Assembly: GCA_031826515.1 (NCBI GenBank)
Contig: CP134536.1
Coordinates: forward strand, 124,001 to 188,000
Direction: 5' to 3'
DNA from: Flavobacteriaceae bacterium HL-DH10
GTDB taxonomy: Bacteria > Bacteroidota > Bacteroidia > Flavobacteriales > Flavobacteriaceae
DNA length: 64,000 bases
The notes under the pieces were generated by a model. That model was not told the origin of the DNA. It made no database searches and saw only the letters and a list, made by a program, of their open reading frames with translations. Below are positions 52,378 to 60,088 of the stretch, in pieces (the stretch's first letter is position 1; each line of letters opens with the position of its first letter). The translations under genes were made by a program, and so were the position numbers.

Positions 52378-53434
52378 TTATTCTATCACTCCAATGGTAT
52401 ATGGTATTTCTGTTTTTATAACGGCTAAGGTTCTACTCAATAATTTACGAGCTATCTTTACAATGATGCTCTTAACATTTTTTCCTACGTGTTTACGATA
52501 ATAAGCTTGCATCACAGGGTCGGTTCGTATGGCTTGCCATGAGGCTTCTATAAAATAACTCCGCATTAAGCGGTGAGCGCGCATAGTAATACCTGTATGC
52601 CTTTGGTTATCGCCACTTTGGTGTATCCCTGGTGCCAGACCAACATAGCCAGCCAAATGTTTTATATTGTTAAAGCGGCGCAAATCTCCCAATTCACAAA
52701 TAATCCCACAAGCGACGATACCTCCTATTCCTGGAATACTCCGTAAAAGATAATAGTCCTTTTTGTAATGCTTACGGCAATAAGCCCGTAGCTTTGAAGA
52801 AACATCTCTTAGCTCTTTATCTATAAATCTAAAACTGCGCATTCTACTATCAAGTGTCTCGCGGGCTGTCGGATGACTGAAAATAATAGCGTCTATCCAA
52901 GCTCTAAAGTCATGACTCCAATGGTCATTATCAAAGGATTCGGGAACCCTTACTCCAAAATAGAGCAGCTGCATTTTTATATAACTCTTTACCCGCCTAA
53001 AATCCTTAACCAAATCATTACGTCTTCTAAAAAGACTTCGCAGTTGCTCACGCTCTACTTCTGGAATATGGATGCTCTCCAACCTTCCGTCTTTGAGTTC
53101 TCGTGCTATCAGTTGAGCATCAATCTTATCGGTCTTTGTGAAGCGTTCTTTTCCTTTTCGGTGAATGTCTGCTGGATTGACAACTAACGAGCTCCAACCA
53201 AAACCCTCAAAGCTACGATGGGCATAATAACCACAACAACCCGCTTCGTAAGCGATAGAGACTTCATAGCTAGGAAAATGGGTGTGAACATATACCTCTA
53301 AAACCTTTGGTTCTGGGGGGCATGGTAAAAGATTTTCCGGAAAATAGATCCGTGGCACAATGAACTTTCCAGCTTCTCTTGTGTATGTCAATTCCTATGT
53401 ATAACTTTGGTTGAGCAGTTTGTTCAGGTTTCAT
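52378..53434 (-). pseudogene. IS110-family transposase, frameshifted near the N-terminus
   Basis: The long frame (52378-53391) carries the family's coiled region and the C-terminal Tnp_20 part: SIPGIGGIVACGIICELGD and YVGLAPGIHQSG. The true N-terminus is in another frame from the ATG at 53434: MKPEQTAQPKLYIGIDIHKR, with the first catalytic Asp of the DEDD site, running on to SFTMPP. The frames meet at a run of six G on the plus strand (53315-53320); five would give an uninterrupted protein of about 350 residues. Hence a +1 slip: a true frameshift, programmed shift or sequencing error. Without repair the RuvC-like site is split. Confidence 0.82.
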
Positions 53435-53511
53435 ATCTTAATTGTTTTGGTGAACTTTAAAGATACTGGACTTTCTGCTTTTTCATGGATGCTAAAATTA
53501 ATTACTAGTTC

Positions 53512-53616
53512 GAGCTTGCTTACGAAAATCCTCACGGATTTTCTATTCAGTTTGTATTTGCTAAATTAGGTGCTTAAAACACGCAACTATTCTTATACAT
53601 CAACGCTGGCAAACAT
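53512..53616. repeat. attC-like element after cassette 1, right part
   Basis: Contains the hairpin GAAAATCC / GGATTTTC (53524-53531, 53536-53543), the block GCTAAATTAGGTGCTTAA, the 13-mer ACTATTCTTATAC (53586-53598) shared with the next element, and ends at GCTGGCAAA just before the hydrolase gene. Confidence 0.6.
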
Positions 53617-53631
53617 TAAAGAAAGTAATAA

Positions 53632-54432
53632 ATGAATATTATGATAAAATTAAAACCTAAACCCACACAAATTCTAATATCCTTTTTATTATTATTCAAC
53701 TTTGCCCAGACTCAAAATGACTCAATTGAGAACATTTCCGTTCTGTGGAACAAAGTAGAAGCTTATACGTCCACTATAGTAGTCCTTCCAGATATTTATG
53801 AATCAACAAAAGCTCATACGCTTGTTATTGGGCTTCATGGATATGGAGCTACTGCAAAAAGTTTCTTAAGTCTGAGCAAACCATTTACTGATGCAGGGTT
53901 TATATATGCATCACCAGAAGCACCCTATCCTGTAATACACTGGGATAAAACACTGGGTTATGAATGGTTTCTGTATGATCTTCCGCGACTAAACTTACTC
54001 GAAAGACCGGCAACTAAAATTGAAAAAGCAGCTATGCGTTTAACGACTGAGCAAATGATGGGTCAGGTAATTAGTGATTTAAAGAAGAAATATAAAATCG
54101 GCAAAATATACATTGCCGGTATGTCTCAGGGTGGAATAATCACCTATCTATCGGGAATCCATTACCCTGAGAAAATTGATGGTATGATTATTTTTGGTTC
54201 GGTTGTAATGGAAGACTGGTTGGGTAATGATGACATTGAAGATGGAAAAACTGTGAGGTCACTAATTATCCATGGAAATAAAGACGAAGCGGTGCCCATA
54301 AAATATGCTGAAGATAGTCGTGACCTACTACTTGAACACGGATATGATGTAATCTTTAAGGAGTTTGACGGAGGACATACAGTACCAATGCACCTAATGG
54401 ATTTTGTAATTGATTGGATTAACAAAGAATGA
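53632..54432 (+). CDS. Alpha/beta hydrolase (esterase/carboxylesterase type), cassette 2 gene
   Basis: 266 residues with an N-terminal secretion signal (ILISFLLLFNFAQTQ). The hydrolase fold shows HGYGATAKSFL (oxyanion region), the nucleophile Ser in IAGMSQGGIIT, the Asp in IHGNKDEAVP and the His in EFDGGHTVP. It belongs with phospholipase/carboxylesterase-type (YpfH-like) proteins; the substrate is unknown. ATG at 53641 is an alternative start. It is bracketed by CGCTGGCAAA and TTTTGCCAAC, near-complementary cores as expected for a cassette. Confidence 0.83.
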   Translation: MNIMIKLKPKPTQILISFLLLFNFAQTQNDSIENISVLWNKVEAYTSTIVVLPDIYESTKAHTLVIGLHGYGATAKSFLSLSKPFTDAGFIYASPEAPYPVIHWDKTLGYEWFLYDLPRLNLLERPATKIEKAAMRLTTEQMMGQVISDLKKKYKIGKIYIAGMSQGGIITYLSGIHYPEKIDGMIIFGSVVMEDWLGNDDIEDGKTVRSLIIHGNKDEAVPIKYAEDSRDLLLEHGYDVIFKEFDGGHTVPMHLMDFVIDWINKE

Positions 54433-54444
54433 AACCAGTAAAAA

Positions 54445-54590
54445 CGTTTTGCCAACAAAGTCTAAAAATAATGCTAAATTTAAGTGCTTAATCAAAGGTT
54501 AGTGCCCTTTTGGTCACTCTGATTTTCCTGCGGAAAATCCTCGGACACAAAACCGCACTATTCTTATACGTAACCGTTTCTACAATATTG
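54445..54590. repeat. attC-like element after cassette 2
   Basis: About 146 bp. Starts CGTTTTGCCAACAAAG, contains GCTAAATTTAAGTGCTTAA, the hairpin GATTTTCC / GGAAAATC (54521-54528, 54532-54539), the shared 13-mer ACTATTCTTATAC (54557-54569) and ends GTTTCTACAATATTG before the PAS gene. Clearly related to 53512-53616. Confidence 0.65.
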
Positions 54591-54601
54591 AAAACACTAT
54601 T

Positions 54602-55168
54602 ATGAAAAATAACCTTGCTGATATGATGTGCTTAGACATCTATTTATCCAGTCTTACAAACGAAGAATATGAAAAAATAAAACATAAAATCGGAACACCA
54701 AAATCCAAGCCTATGCCATTATTAAGTTGGGATATTTATATGGAAGGTTTTCAAAAGAGAATAATTGAAGCAAAAAAAGAAATGGAATTGAAACAAGTAC
54801 TTTCTTTGTCCAAAAAGTTCAATTGGAAAAACGACCTTAATATGGTTTTTTCTGAAAATAACTACGAAGCACTAATTATTACCGACAAACATCAAAACAT
54901 TATTTGGGTAAACGATGGTTTTACTTCTATGACAGGGTATTCAAGAAAATTTGCGATAAACAAAACACCTAAATTTTTGCAAGGAGAAAAAACATCTTTC
55001 GAAACCAAAAGCAGAATAAGGGCAAAAATTGCCAACAATAAGCCGTTTAAAGAAATTATTGTTAACTACAAAAAAGACCGAACAATCTATAATTGTGAAG
55101 TTAAAATAATTCCATTGCATAATGAAAGTACTACTCACTTCATAGCCTTTGAAAAAGAGGTTGTGTAA
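54602..55168 (+). CDS. PAS-domain protein, LOV-like motif without the flavin Cys, cassette 3 gene
   Basis: 188 residues, no membrane segment. The first ~90 are helical and unrecognised (MCLDIYLSSLTNEEYEKIKH). Residues ~95-185 form one PAS domain: ALIITDKHQNIIWVNDGFTS, MTGYSRKF and NKTPKFLQG. The last resembles the LOV photoreceptor motif NCRFLQG, but Cys is replaced by Pro, so covalent flavin chemistry is not expected. No output domain is fused. Bracketed by TACAATATT and AATACTGTA, nearly complementary. Confidence 0.8.
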   Translation: MKNNLADMMCLDIYLSSLTNEEYEKIKHKIGTPKSKPMPLLSWDIYMEGFQKRIIEAKKEMELKQVLSLSKKFNWKNDLNMVFSENNYEALIITDKHQNIIWVNDGFTSMTGYSRKFAINKTPKFLQGEKTSFETKSRIRAKIANNKPFKEIIVNYKKDRTIYNCEVKIIPLHNESTTHFIAFEKEVV

Positions 55169-55312
55169 AATACTGTAACCAATAATGGCTATAATTCATT
55201 GCGGTTGAATTCCTTATCGGAATTCAACGCTTATTTACTAACTTTCGGCTACGGCGGTAAGAATACTGCAGATTTTCCACAACGAAATCATTACCGAGAC
55301 CGTTGATAATAA
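55169..55312. repeat. attC-like element after cassette 3
   Basis: Starts AATACTGTAACCAATAATGG, has a 10-bp hairpin GTTGAATTCC / GGAATTCAAC (55204-55213, 55219-55228) and ends near ACCGTTGATAATAAT. Its middle (CGGCTACGGCGGTAAGAAT) differs from the previous element, as expected for attC sites of different cassettes. Confidence 0.55.
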
Positions 55313-55362
55313 TTTAAACGCAACCTTTTATAGATTAAAGTATCTTAAAAGAAAAGAATCAA

Positions 55363-55629
55363 ATGAAAAAAATAAACCTATTATTAATCGCATTGATTAT
55401 CATTTTACAAAGTTGCAATAATGATTGTAACAAACTTTGTTTCACCCCTCCTAGCAGCTTTCAGTTTGAAGTAGTTGATAAGACAAGTGGTGAAAATTTA
55501 TTCAGAAATGGAACTTATGAGTCAGGAGACATAAAAATAACTGACAACTTAAATAATAATGAGCCAGTAGAATTCACATTCATTTCAGAAAATAATAAAT
55601 ATTTTATGGGCATGGACAAAATAGTTTGA
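55363..55629 (+). CDS. Short hypothetical lipoprotein, possibly truncated (last gene of the array)
   Basis: 88 residues; lipoprotein signal ending LQSCNNDCNK, then a short beta-like stretch (SFQFEVVDKTSGENLFRNGT) of the kind found at the start of larger Bacteroidota lipoproteins. The frame stops at TGA (55627-55629) but is otherwise open for 20 more codons (YEANSINRIYQKIDIRR), so a premature stop is possible. No closing attC-like core complementary to GTTGATAATAAT was found downstream, so the array may be broken here. Confidence 0.6.
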   Translation: MKKINLLLIALIIILQSCNNDCNKLCFTPPSSFQFEVVDKTSGENLFRNGTYESGDIKITDNLNNNEPVEFTFISENNKYFMGMDKIV

Positions 55630-55700
55630 TATGAAGCAAATTCTATAAATAGAATTTATCAAAAAATAGACATAAGAAGAACCGCAAATTAAAAACCTTC

Positions 55701-56366
55701 CTAAATCAACCCGTACTCCTTAGCCTTATTAGAAAGCTCCATAATATTCTTAACTTCTAGTTTTTTCATTAAGTTAAAACGGTGTACTTCAGCAGTACGC
55801 TTACTTATTTGAAGTTCTTCGGCTATATCTTTATTATTTTTTAATTGCAGTACTAAATTAAGTATTTGTTTTTCGCGTTTGGTTAATTTAAAGGGAGCGT
55901 CAATAACTTCTTTTTTAGGTGCCACTGCGGTATTGGTATTGCCATTTACAAAGTTATTCATGATGATGGCAGTAACATCGCCAGTAAAATATTTACCTCC
56001 AGAAGCTACTTTAGTTAAGGCTTTAATAAACTCCTCTTTACTGGCACCTTTAAGCAAATAACCATCGGCTCCTGCTTGAATAGCTTGTACTACGTATTCT
56101 TCGGAATCATGCATAGAAAGGACCAAGGTTCTTACATCTGGATATAATTTAGTCATTTCTGTAACCACTTCAATCCCATTCATTTCTGGCATACGGATAT
56201 CAACAATTAAAACATCTGGTTTATTATTTTTAATAACCTCAAGCGCTTCTTTTCCATTTGAAGCCTCATCTATAACAACAATCCCAGATTGATCTTCTAA
56301 AAGTGCCTTTATACCATCTCTTACTAAAACATGGTCATCAGCTAATACTACATTGATAATATCCAT
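55701..56366 (-). CDS. NarL/FixJ-type response regulator
   Basis: 221 residues: receiver domain with phospho-acceptor Asp in VLIVDIRMPEMNG, acidic pair in VVLADDHVLV and the Lys in YLLKGAS, then a LuxR-type HTH (LTKREKQILNLVLQLKNNKD...ISKRTAEVHRFNLMKKL has the canonical pattern). The probable partner kinase is at 57062-58876, separated by ridA. Being next to nirBD and a NarX-like sensor, it is a candidate to regulate nitrate genes. Preceded by a -7-type TATTTTTG at 56392-56385. Confidence 0.9.
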   Translation of the reverse strand: MDIINVVLADDHVLVRDGIKALLEDQSGIVVIDEASNGKEALEVIKNNKPDVLIVDIRMPEMNGIEVVTEMTKLYPDVRTLVLSMHDSEEYVVQAIQAGADGYLLKGASKEEFIKALTKVASGGKYFTGDVTAIIMNNFVNGNTNTAVAPKKEVIDAPFKLTKREKQILNLVLQLKNNKDIAEELQISKRTAEVHRFNLMKKLEVKNIMELSNKAKEYGLI

Positions 56367-56518
56367 AACATATATTTATAAGTACAAAAATAATGATTTT
56401 AAGTAATACTACGTAATTTCACTCAAAAAAGCATCTTTGTTTTGTGTTTCAAGTCATTTCGATTATAGCAAGACATCGCATCATATGAATCATGATTAGC
56501 TTCTTTGTTTTGTGATGT

Positions 56519-57043
56519 CTCAATCGTTCCTCATTTCTACATGACTAAAAAACATCGTTATTACAGCAAAGACATAATACTAAGTATTTGATGATTTCAA
56601 TGCCGTTACTTGAATTTCAATTTTCATTTTTTCATCTGCAAGTCCTGCTGCAAACATAGTCGCAGCTGGTTTAATTTTTCCAAAGTATTTTTTTAATACT
56701 GGCCAGCAATCCTTAAACTCATTAGCATTTGGCAAAATATAAGTAACCCTGACGATATCTGACAAGTTTGCTCCTACTTCTTCAAGTGTATTTTTTATAT
56801 TAATTAAACATTGTTCTGTTTGTAAAACAATATCATTACTAATAGACATATCTTCATAATTATAGCCCGTAGTTCCTGAAACAAACACCCAATTATCTTG
56901 AACAACAGCTCTTGAATACCCTATATTTTCTTCAAAAGAGGAACCAGAACTAATTAATTTTCTACTCATTTAATCTTCTTGTTAATTATGCCTAAGTTTC
57001 TTTTAATGTGATCACTCAATCGCACCTCATTTCGACATGACTA
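56519..57043. repeat. 29-bp direct repeats flanking ridA
   Basis: 56519-56547 and 57015-57043 share 26 of 29 bases (both have CTCAATCG, CCTCATTTC and ACATGACTA). They lie on either side of the ridA gene. Origin unknown, probably a dispersed intergenic repeat. Confidence 0.55.
56580..56969 (-). CDS. RidA-family enamine/imine deaminase
   Basis: 129 residues, the usual size of this trimeric cytoplasmic family, which removes reactive enamines or related intermediates. Seen: GYSRAVVQDNWVFVSGTTGYN, NIKNTLEEVGANLSDIVRVT and the C-terminal KIEIQVTALKSS. The Arg that binds the substrate carboxylate in RidA proper (VRVTVF..R) is present in VRVTYI only in part, so it may belong to a related YjgF subgroup. 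Its position between a response regulator and its kinase is probably incidental. Confidence 0.85.
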   Translation of the reverse strand: MSRKLISSGSSFEENIGYSRAVVQDNWVFVSGTTGYNYEDMSISNDIVLQTEQCLINIKNTLEEVGANLSDIVRVTYILPNANEFKDCWPVLKKYFGKIKPAATMFAAGLADEKMKIEIQVTALKSSNT

Positions 57044-57061
57044 CAAACACTTAATAGACGT

Positions 57062-58876
57062 TTAAACCAAAGGAATATTTAAAGTAACACGCGTACCTTT
57101 ATCTATTTCAGAATTAAGAAAAAGTCGGCCATCTATATATTTAATACGCTCTCGCATAAAGGTCATTCCCATACCACCATCACCGTTTTTAATATTCTTA
57201 ACCTTTGTTGGGTCAAAGCCTTTACCATTATCGTCAATTACAATACTAAGCATCTTTTCACTATGCGATAAGGATACTAAAATATGTGTAGAATCGGCAT
57301 ATTTAATAGCATTATTGATAGCTTCTTGAGTAATTCTATAAATATTAATTTCAACTAAGGACTCCAAACGTTCATTAAAATCTGTTTTATTAAAAAATAC
57401 AATGTCCTTATTTGTTAGCTTCGATAATTCTTGGGTAAGCTTTGTTATTGCCGGAACAATTCCATGATCTGATAATTCTGGAGGTGTTAAATTAAAAGTC
57501 GCTGTTCTTACACCTTTAATAATATTAGTAGTAAGTTCTTTTAAATATTCTATTTTTACAGTGGCTTTTTCAACATCCTTGGCGTCTATACTCTCAAGAT
57601 TATATTTTAAACCTGTAAGCATCTGACCAATACCATCATGCACATCTTTAGCAATGCGATTTTGTTCCTTTTCTTGGTTTTCAATAATCTTACTTGAGAT
57701 TATTTTTTGCTGACTCATTTTCTCTTCAAAACTCTTTTCTGTAAGACGCTCTATTTCAATTTGAGCTGCCTTTCGAACGGTTATATCGGAAGCTATAATT
57801 AATAATTCCGACTTATCATCTGTAGGATTAAAAGGAATAATAGACATTTCTAACCAAACATCTACATCGTCTTTAGTTGTCCCCTTTACTTCACCTTGCC
57901 AACCTGTTTTTTTATATTTTGAAACGATATCATCTATAATCAATTGCTCCTTTTCATGAATAGAAAGCACTTGAGAGAAGTTTAAACTTCCACTAAACTT
58001 ACTATATTTAAAAAGACGTGAAAATCGTTTTCCCATGTGTACCAACTCTCCATTTTGATTGGTTCTTGCAAATAGCAAGGTTTCATCCATAGCTTGACTT
58101 AAAGCACGTAATTCTTTTATTGACTTTTCTTTTGCAATGCTTAATTCATCCGCATCAATAGCCATTTTTTTAGCATGCTTTTCAGCTGTTAATAGCTCTG
58201 CAAGAGTTGATCTAACTGTTTTTGCTGTAGGCCAAAAAATAAATAAAAATTCACCTAGTAATATTAATAAAGTAAGTGCAGTAAGTAAAATTTCTAACTT
58301 CCTTAACCAACTTACTTTTTCATCGGCTTCCAAATCATATTGATTTACAATTTGGTCCATCATTAAAAGAAAATCACCTTCATGACTTCTTACGGTTTTA
58401 ATATCACCTATAAATGACGATAAAGGTAATGGCGGAACATTTTCAATCTTTTTTATAATAGCATTTGAAGCCTTACTAATAGTATCGAAGGTTGGGTTTA
58501 ATACTTTAAATTTATTAATAACTATCGTACTATTTTTTCCAGGCAAACCTAAACTGTCATCTCCTTTTTGAAGCGCATTATGAGATAACTCCCAAAGGTT
58601 TAAAGTTTGCTTAATATTGTTTTTAAGCACGATACGTGCTTCTAAATTTTCCTCGGTAGAAAGTGCAACAATATCTTTTGTTAATTTCTGACTCAGCATT
58701 CGTTGCCTACCAGCCACATTAATTACTGTAGAATCGCTTTGCTGATCGTTAAGGTGATTTCGTATAAGTATTTGACTTAAAATTACAGAAAGGGCAATAG
58801 TACTTAAAGCAATAATATACAAACGGCTTAACTTATCAAAGGTACTTTGATCTAATGAATTGCCGCCTTTTGTCAT
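57062..58876 (-). CDS. NarX/PilJ-type sensor histidine kinase with PAS domain
   Basis: 604 residues: helix 1 (about 18-38), a periplasmic four-helix sensor of the PilJ/NarX type with the P-box-like AGRQRMLSQKL (residues ~55-65), helix 2 (~190-212), a PAS domain (~265-375), a HisKA_3 dimer domain with phospho-His in AKDVHDGIGQMLTGL and an HATPase with DNGKGFDP and GGMGMTFMRERI. In NarX the P-box binds nitrate/nitrite, so nitrate sensing is a reasonable guess. Kinase and the NarL-type regulator at 55701-56366 flank ridA. Confidence 0.87.
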   Translation of the reverse strand: MTKGGNSLDQSTFDKLSRLYIIALSTIALSVILSQILIRNHLNDQQSDSTVINVAGRQRMLSQKLTKDIVALSTEENLEARIVLKNNIKQTLNLWELSHNALQKGDDSLGLPGKNSTIVINKFKVLNPTFDTISKASNAIIKKIENVPPLPLSSFIGDIKTVRSHEGDFLLMMDQIVNQYDLEADEKVSWLRKLEILLTALTLLILLGEFLFIFWPTAKTVRSTLAELLTAEKHAKKMAIDADELSIAKEKSIKELRALSQAMDETLLFARTNQNGELVHMGKRFSRLFKYSKFSGSLNFSQVLSIHEKEQLIIDDIVSKYKKTGWQGEVKGTTKDDVDVWLEMSIIPFNPTDDKSELLIIASDITVRKAAQIEIERLTEKSFEEKMSQQKIISSKIIENQEKEQNRIAKDVHDGIGQMLTGLKYNLESIDAKDVEKATVKIEYLKELTTNIIKGVRTATFNLTPPELSDHGIVPAITKLTQELSKLTNKDIVFFNKTDFNERLESLVEINIYRITQEAINNAIKYADSTHILVSLSHSEKMLSIVIDDNGKGFDPTKVKNIKNGDGGMGMTFMRERIKYIDGRLFLNSEIDKGTRVTLNIPLV

Positions 58877-58887
58877 ACTTATAAAAT

Positions 58888-59471
58888 TTAAGAAATGGCT
58901 TGTTTAATTAGTGATAAACTTTTGTCTGAATAAGGAAGTTTTAAAGCCTCTTCATGTCCTTTATCAGACATTTTAACCCATGTTTTTTGAAGAATATCAA
59001 TCACCTTTTCATCTTCATGTTTTGCAGCAAATTCTTCAAAATAATAATCTAAAAACACCAAACAAATAACATCTTCTATCATTTGGCTTTCTTCATTTTT
59101 CTTAATTAATTTCTTATTGATTAACAGCGACACTCTATCAATAAATTCTTTGTCATAACCAACCTGATTTAGAATTTCGGCAGTTATCTCAGCATGCATT
59201 TTTTTTAAGGTTTCACGCCATTTTAAATAGCCAACCCTATCCATAGGATAGTCTTTTCTAGCTATTTTCCAACGACAAATATGTTGAGCGCGTGCTGCTA
59301 TTCGAAGGGCTTTAGAGGCATTCGGATTAAACTGTAATAGTTTTCTTGACATCCGTTGCGCATACAATAATTCTTTAGGATACTCGATACCAAAAACCTC
59401 ATACGTATTAGGGTCTTCAGAATTTTTTTATCTATTAATGCTATAGCAGTTTCAAATCGTGTCGGCTTCAT
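58888..59471 (-). pseudogene. DUF4202-family gene, frameshifted near the start
   Basis: The intact part (58888-59367, 159 residues) is a DUF4202 protein: RAQHICRWKIARKDYPMDR and LKKMHAEITAEIL, an HD-like helical pattern with His residues. Upstream, the ATG at 59471 starts MKPTRFETAIALIDKK in a different frame, and the codons needed to join (SEDPNTYEVFGIEYPKELL) are present one base out of phase. A run of seven A (59423-59429, T on the plus strand) needs an eighth base. So the gene has a -1 slip: mutation or sequencing error. Lies between the NarX-like kinase and nirD. Confidence 0.8.
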
Positions 59472-59482
59472 ATTTTTGTGTA

Positions 59483-59860
59483 TTAATCTGAAAAGCCAAT
59501 ATACACATTTCCGCTTTCAATTTTAACAGGATACACAGCAATTTTTAAATCTTCTCCACCTAAATTCTTTCCATCTTCTAACGAAAAGTTCTTTTTATGC
59601 ATAGGACACGCCACTTTGGCAACACCATCTTTATCACCAATCATTCCTAACGATAAAACCATTTCCATTTTATGCGGACATAAATTTTGACACGCATACC
59701 ATTTGCCTTCTCTAGCAAAATTATATACCGCTATTTGTTTGGTTTTGTACTTTACACATGCCCCACTATTCTCTGGAAAATCAGCTATTTGTCCAACATT
59801 AAACCAATTTGTTACATGCGCTTCAGTAACCGTTTCGTATTGTTTTAGTATATCTTGCAT
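59483..59860 (-). CDS. nirD: Nitrite reductase small subunit NirD
   Basis: 125 residues with a Rieske-type [2Fe-2S] fold: NLCPHKMEMVLS and VACPMHKKNFSL hold the Cys-His pairs, although NirD is often cited as a Rieske fold with variable ligands; both pairs are present here. It works with NirB in NADH-dependent reduction of nitrite to ammonium. It is 228 bp from nirB, a larger gap than usual, filled by palindromic repeats. Confidence 0.92.
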   Translation of the reverse strand: MQDILKQYETVTEAHVTNWFNVGQIADFPENSGACVKYKTKQIAVYNFAREGKWYACQNLCPHKMEMVLSLGMIGDKDGVAKVACPMHKKNFSLEDGKNLGGEDLKIAVYPVKIESGNVYIGFSD

Positions 59861-59904
59861 ATCTATTCTTTTTGTTGATTATTTTGGGCGTTACCACAAG
59901 GGTC

Positions 59905-60000
59905 GGGCTTTCCGTTACAATCTTTTTTGTGTTCTATCCTTCGACTGCGCTCAGGGTGACACAAAAAAAGGATTTCCACTGCAATCCCTAACGCGGTTTA
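59905..60000. repeat. Palindromic intergenic repeat between nirB and nirD
   Basis: Contains the widespread CCTTCGACTGCGCTCAGGGTGAC block (from about 59938) and outer arms TTGTGT / ACACAA with a C/T-rich and A-rich flank. This kind of dispersed repeat occurs in many genomes. It makes the nirB-nirD gap unusually long and could affect the ratio of the subunits. Confidence 0.5.
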
Positions 60001-60088
60001 GTCAGCAGTTTTCAGTCTTCAGTTAGCAGTCAAAACCTTATCCGTAAACTATATAACTTTTCACTTTTAATTTTTCACTTTTAACTAA

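Larger units (their letters stand above)
52087..53504 (-). mobile_element. IS110-family insertion sequence inside an attC-like element
   Basis: The limits are inferred from a direct repeat CTAGTTC at 52080-52086 and 53505-53511. The element is then about 1.42 kb: ~70 bp before the transposase, the frameshifted transposase, and ~290 bp of non-coding DNA behind it. The long 3' non-coding end is the IS1111-like layout, where the guide (bridge) RNA is expected. Removing it joins two halves of a plausible attC-like palindrome. Confidence 0.65.

Noticed and set aside
52311-53453. GTTCACC / GGTGAAC as terminal inverted repeats of the IS
   Set aside because: They lie far inside the limits set by the CTAGTTC direct repeat, only 7 bp match, and IS110-family elements need no terminal repeats.
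51296-55312. CRISPR array or tandem repeat explanation for the repeated palindromes
   Set aside because: The repeats are ~145 bp, only partly alike, and separated by whole genes; no short regular spacers.
56401-56414. AAGTAATACTACGT upstream of the NarL-type regulator as motif 1
   Set aside because: Only one half-site is complete and the spacing to the -7 box differs from the other promoters.
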